From positions 62,001 to 126,000 of the forward strand of contig JAPDQB010000008.1 in assembly GCA_034506175.1 (NCBI GenBank): DNA of 64,000 nucleotides, in the 5' to 3' direction. Of this stretch, positions 60,850 to 64,000 are shown one piece after another. Origin of the DNA: a candidate division KSB1 bacterium (lineage in GTDB: Bacteria; Zhuqueibacterota; Zhuqueibacteria; Zhuqueibacterales; Zhuqueibacteraceae). Numbering within the stretch: the stretch's first letter is position 1; the number at the start of each line of letters is the position of its first letter. Under the pieces are notes generated by a model, which saw only the letters and a program-made list of their open reading frames with translations, was not told where the DNA came from and searched no databases. The translations under genes were made by a program, and so were the position numbers.

Positions 60850-61948
60850 GTTACCTCCTTTTTGAAAATGAGCTTTTCATTCAGATATCACACTCGCTTG
60901 GTGTGACCGATAAAAATGTTTGATGAGAAGAAAGGTAATGTCTCAGTTTTCGGTGGAAACACGTAGCGCAGTCATCCTGACTGCAAGCAAGAGGCTTGCG
61001 CTACCCACTTGTGACTGACCCATTACGAATCAAGAGATTCCGCGCCACTCTAAATCTCTTCGGAGACTCACGTGAGTATGCTGACGCGTTCGGTGTCAAT
61101 TTTTGCCAAGAGCATGCCACTCTCTTGAAACATCTTTCCGCCTGGTTTGTACAGATTATTTTTCATGAAGCTACAGGAAAGTTTGGCTTCTTGATTTTTA
61201 CTAACTCGAGTGGTAAGTGCATATTTTGCGCAAGCTCTATGCGCAGGTTTTGCTTGCGCAAAGATCATGTTTTCCTACTAGCCAGTCATGGCTGGATCTT
61301 TTGGTGGCCGGTCAAAAAGGCGATCTCATGCCATGATATTCAAAACACGTTTATCACGATTCTTATGAAAATCGGAGTGCAATGCTTCAGCATTGCGGCA
61401 GCGCCACGGTAAACCGGTGCACTCCGATTTTCATCATGATCGGGTGTCGAATCCGACATGGGGAATTACTCTGGGAAAACTATCATGATCGCGAAGATTT
61501 TGTCGCGCAGGCAGCCTGCCCAATGTCACTAACTTTTTCAAGAAAGTTATGACAGGAAGATATATGGCAGAAAGATATTCAGGTTTCTTACCAAGCGACC
61601 AAGAGTGTTTTTGATGAAAACCCGACAACATTTTTTTGCCATTCATTTTTCTGTCATTGCTTTTGAATTGTTTTGCCCGCAATTGGATTGCCTTTCCGAA
61701 AAGTTAGCAGCATTGGGCATCCTGCCTGCATTGGTTTGCAGACAAGAGGTCTGCGCTACGTTTTGCCCTTTCTTCGGGGACAAGCCTGCGAAGAAAATTT
61801 TTTATCTCAGGGGAACTTCATACCAACGCGGCGATGCGGCTGGATGGTTATTTGAAGAACACCTGTCTTATTGATCCGATCGGCGGGAGCGTGAGTTTTT
61901 ATGATACGAAGGTGAGGTTGGTGAAGGAGTGAAGCTTCAGTTTTGGTT
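60850..61948. repeat. Gene-poor stretch of palindromic repeats
   Basis: Elements seen are GTAGCGCAGTCATCCTGACT... at 60962-61005; TGCGCAAGC facing GCTTGCGCA (about 61226-61260); a 64-base element at 61368-61431 with 14-base perfect arms; GTCGCGCAGGCAGCCTGCCC from 61500; and a GCAGACAAGAGGTCTGCGCT element at 61737-61760. ORFs of up to 138 codons overlap these repeats and have no coding character. Confidence 0.6.
61786..61932 (+). pseudogene. Possible orphan C-terminal gene fragment
   Basis: A frame ending at TGA 61930-61932 reads [16 protein letters not shown], then [20 protein letters not shown] and KE. It looks like the natural end of a protein, but it has no start and runs upstream into the repeat at 61737. 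It may be the tail of a gene broken by repeat insertion. No family was recognised. Confidence 0.25.
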
Positions 61949-62140
61949 TTACTGATTCAACCGCTGCGAACAGGTACAGGCATTTCCCTTGCCGCCGACG
62001 TTCAGCTTTTCAATCTTCGGGCCGCGCGCAAACTGCCAATAATACATTCCCACGCCGGCGACGAGCAGAAGAATAAGAAAAATGCCGATTATCGCTTTGC
62101 GTTTGAACCAAGCGGGCAGGTATTTGAATGGTTGTTGCAT
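61949..62140 (-). CDS. Small single-span membrane protein
   Basis: A 63-codon frame after the diheme cytochrome gene on the same strand. It has a basic N-terminus (MQQPFKYLPAWFKRKA), one membrane span (IIGIFLILLLVAGVGMYYW) and a short outer tail ending NACTCSQRLNQ with two Cys. The spacing of about 250 bases and the lack of a clear ribosome binding site keep confidence low. It could be a small subunit linked to the cytochrome or an unrelated peptide. Confidence 0.42.
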   Translation of the reverse strand: MQQPFKYLPAWFKRKAIIGIFLILLLVAGVGMYYWQFARGPKIEKLNVGGKGNACTCSQRLNQ

Positions 62141-62164
62141 TGTGGTTCGCAAACCTTGAAAATT

Positions 62165-62335
62165 TTTTTCGGAGTACAACGCTTCAGCGTTGTTGTTTGC
62201 GGCAAAGATAAATTCGGAATCAAACGCTTCAGCGTTTGTTGTTGTTGCCGACGCCTCGTCGCAACGGTAAACCGTCGCACGCCGGTTTTATTTTTTCGGC
62301 CAGTGCAATGCTAAAGCATTGCACGCCGAAAATTT
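62165..62335. repeat. Cluster of small palindromes
   Basis: In series: AACGCTTCAGCGTT, AAACGCTTCAGCGTTT, a GACGGT-like stem (CGGTAAACCG), and GCAATGCTAAAGCATTGC, ending CACGCCGAAAA. Each has a 4-base loop such as TTCA or TAAA. They lie between the diheme cytochrome and the small membrane protein and are part of the dispersed family. Confidence 0.75.
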
Positions 62336-62388
62336 GCCCCACTCCTCTTCAACCTCCGGAGCGGGGCAGTCGGGGGAAAGGAAGCCAA

Positions 62389-64000
62389 TCAATCCATCAC
62401 GGCGCTGACGACGCCGGTTTTGGTGATGGCGCCGGGCATCTTGCGATCCTTGAAATCAGCCAAACGCTTGACCGGTCGCTCCGCCGGCGACAGCGACAGA
62501 ATATATTCCACCATCGCCCACCGCTGCTTGGCATCGGGCAGCACGTCTCCATAAGACGGCATGGGTGTGCCGTTGAGGCCGCCGATCATGGTGCGATAAA
62601 CATCCTCCGGCGCATGGCCGTTTTTGAACGTCCACTTGTAAGTCAAATCCGTTGCCGCAATCTTCTCTCCCCAGTCGTCTTTCAACTCATCCGCGGAAGG
62701 CCCATCGCCCTTGCCGGTTTGGCCATGGCACTTGGCGCACTCCAACTCGCCAAACCATTTTTTGCCAAGGGCCAACATCTCCGCCGCCGGCGCTTCTGGT
62801 TTGGCCATCATCTCGATTTTCGCCGGTTGCGCGCCTTTGGTAATTGCCTCCGTAAAGCGTTCCGAGAAAATGGTCAAATACACCGCCAGTTGATGAATCT
62901 GCTGGTCATTGAGAAACTGCCCCCACGCCGGCATCGTGGTGTTGGGCACGCCAACGCGAATCGCGCGCTCGACGTCTTCGATGGTGGGCAGCTCGCCGGT
63001 ATTAGTGGAACGAAATTTATAAACTCCCTGCCGGAAGTCGCGCGGCTTCACATCGAAGCCGGCAGCCAAAAATCCCTTGCCATCGCCCTGAATGCCATGG
63101 CAGGGCGTGCATTGCTGGTTGTAAAGTTCCTGCCCGGCTTTCATGTCCGCATACATCGGATGGTCGGAAGGAATTTCCGGCGCCGGGGGATTGGGGTTGT
63201 AACGCGTCGGCCCGGGCACCCCGGGTTTCGCACCAGCTTTTTCTGCTTCGGCGTCCACGTAGCCCAGCTTGCGCACCATCTCGTTGGAAAGCCCTTGTTG
63301 CGCCCAGTTGCCGCGCGAAGCAAAGCCCGGCCCGTAGAGATCATACATTTGGAAAAATTGATAAGCGCTGGCGTCAGTGAGCACCTCCCGCACTTCGTGA
63401 TAATACCGCTCGAAACTGTACGCAAAGCCAGCGCCCTGTCCGCCGATCAAATAAATTTTTTGCGCGGCGGGATCGACGAACTCCTCCTGATGGAAAAGAT
63501 AACGGTAATACGGACTGTCGCTGCCGCCGCAATAGGCGAGAAATTCCACCCACGGCACCGGCGATTTCGGATCGATCTCGGTGAGCCGGTCCTTGACGTT
63601 GACGCCATAAACCCCACCGTACTTTTCAAAAAATTCCGGGAACATGGTGTCGCGCCAGCGGTGTTCGCCGATGATGTGGCCGATGGTGAAACCGAAGCTG
63701 GCCAGCGTGTGCGTCTCCCAATGACTGCCGGGCGCCCAATGAAAAATCACGCCACCCTGCGGGCCTTCCCAATCGGTGCCGCCATACGCCTCGACTTGGT
63801 GCTCGGCGACTTTGTTGTTGAGCGACCAGTAGACAAAATCCAGCCAGCGCTCATCGCCGGGAACCAGCGTCAGCGTCTCGGTATTCAGGTCGTGATCGGG
63901 ATTGTAGCTGGTGCGAATACCTTTGGTCTTTTCGGCCCATTGCTGTTTGTTCCAGGCGGAAGGGCCGAGATGGGTGGGCTTGGCCTTCTGCTCACAACCC
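62389..64000 (-). CDS. Diheme cytochrome c lipoprotein (partial, 5' end off the window)
   Basis: At least 537 residues; the frame stays open to base 64000, where it reads GCEQKAKPTH, so a lipobox Cys and the start probably lie just beyond. The N-terminal 270 residues are unassigned (GVIFHWAPGSHWETHTLASFG, HIIGEHRWRDTMFPEF, YYHEVREVLTDASAYQFFQMYDLYG). Two cytochrome c domains follow with CTPCHG and CAKCHG, each with a distal Met (TTMPAWGQ and TPMPSYG). It is most likely a membrane-tethered periplasmic electron carrier of a respiratory complex. A GTG at 63750 would start an artificially short form. Confidence 0.85.
   Translation of the reverse strand, partial: GCEQKAKPTHLGPSAWNKQQWAEKTKGIRTSYNPDHDLNTETLTLVPGDERWLDFVYWSLNNKVAEHQVEAYGGTDWEGPQGGVIFHWAPGSHWETHTLASFGFTIGHIIGEHRWRDTMFPEFFEKYGGVYGVNVKDRLTEIDPKSPVPWVEFLAYCGGSDSPYYRYLFHQEEFVDPAAQKIYLIGGQGAGFAYSFERYYHEVREVLTDASAYQFFQMYDLYGPGFASRGNWAQQGLSNEMVRKLGYVDAEAEKAGAKPGVPGPTRYNPNPPAPEIPSDHPMYADMKAGQELYNQQCTPCHGIQGDGKGFLAAGFDVKPRDFRQGVYKFRSTNTGELPTIEDVERAIRVGVPNTTMPAWGQFLNDQQIHQLAVYLTIFSERFTEAITKGAQPAKIEMMAKPEAPAAEMLALGKKWFGELECAKCHGQTGKGDGPSADELKDDWGEKIAATDLTYKWTFKNGHAPEDVYRTMIGGLNGTPMPSYGDVLPDAKQRWAMVEYILSLSPAERPVKRLADFKDRKMPGAITKTGVVSAVMD

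Noticed and set aside
60996..61412. 138-codon ORF in the repeat-rich gap
   Set aside because: It runs through palindromic repeats, has no ribosome binding site, and its composition is not protein-like.
61605..61874. 89-codon ORF
   Set aside because: Mostly translated from dispersed palindromic repeats; the same words occur in other intergenic copies.

Overview
The window reads as chromosomal DNA of a Gram-negative, respiring bacterium of the FCB (Bacteroidota-Chlorobiota-Fibrobacterota) lineage. A KSB1- or Calditrichota-like candidate phylum fits best, but this is inferred from gene families and not from a marker gene. The pointers are TonB-dependent receptors with carboxypeptidase-regulatory N-terminal domains, secreted proteins with type IX-like C-terminal sorting domains, a PorV/PorQ-like barrel, a GWxTD-domain protein and many lipoproteins. 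GC content is moderate. Intergenic regions are unusually rich in short palindromic repeats. The only RNA gene seen is one tRNA-Leu(CAA).

Layout. 0-5 kb: OPT-family peptide transporter, PqqD-like protein, DUF1080 secreted hydrolase and YggX. 5-18.4 kb: an outer-membrane/export block with a TonB receptor behind a candidate sigma-54 promoter, a 1133-residue exported protein with a sorting domain, a PorV-like barrel, a lipoprotein, an octaheme TPR cytochrome and a GWxTD protein. 18.6-26.3 kb: an acyl-chain cluster on one strand (two alpha/beta hydrolases, a GbsR/MarR-type regulator, a FabG-type reductase, two acyl-CoA ligases and a KAS III-like thiolase). 26.4-33 kb: a second TonB receptor, an MFS carrier, glycogen synthase and a double-hotdog thioesterase. 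33-35.2 kb: a two-gene operon of a microcompartment vertex protein (EutN/CcmL) and an N-terminally extended DeoC aldolase, then a stand-alone transpeptidase. 35.5-39.4 kb: zinc-ribbon protein, tRNA-Leu, a PhoB/PhoR-like two-component pair, a coiled-coil membrane protein and a toxin-antitoxin pair whose toxin frame is broken.

39.5-45 kb is an operon behind a good sigma-70-like promoter. It holds two CxxC mini-thioredoxins, an ArsP-like permease, an ArsR regulator, a thioredoxin lipoprotein, CcdA, an ACR3-like carrier and a tandem universal stress protein. It looks like metalloid (arsenic) resistance tied to thiol redox chemistry. It is followed by a truncated second permease whose frame ends inside the oppositely oriented GT39 glycosyltransferase gene, which marks a rearrangement or assembly junction.

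45.4-55.8 kb: the GT39 enzyme, a secreted protein with nine DUF5666-like repeats and a sorting domain, a lipoprotein, then a signalling trio (GAF sigma-54 activator, Ser/Thr kinase with a DFD motif and PEGA-like domains, PGWGQ membrane protein). 56-60.8 kb: a minus-strand envelope-glycosylation group (GT-C enzyme, GtrA flippase, GT2 transferase) and a lipoprotein with a long Ser-Pro repeat. 60.9-62 kb is nearly gene-free and repeat-filled. The window closes inside a diheme cytochrome c lipoprotein gene on the minus strand.

Two broken frames (13.3-13.6 kb and 39.0 kb) both sit at homopolymer runs, so sequencing error must be excluded before calling either a pseudogene.
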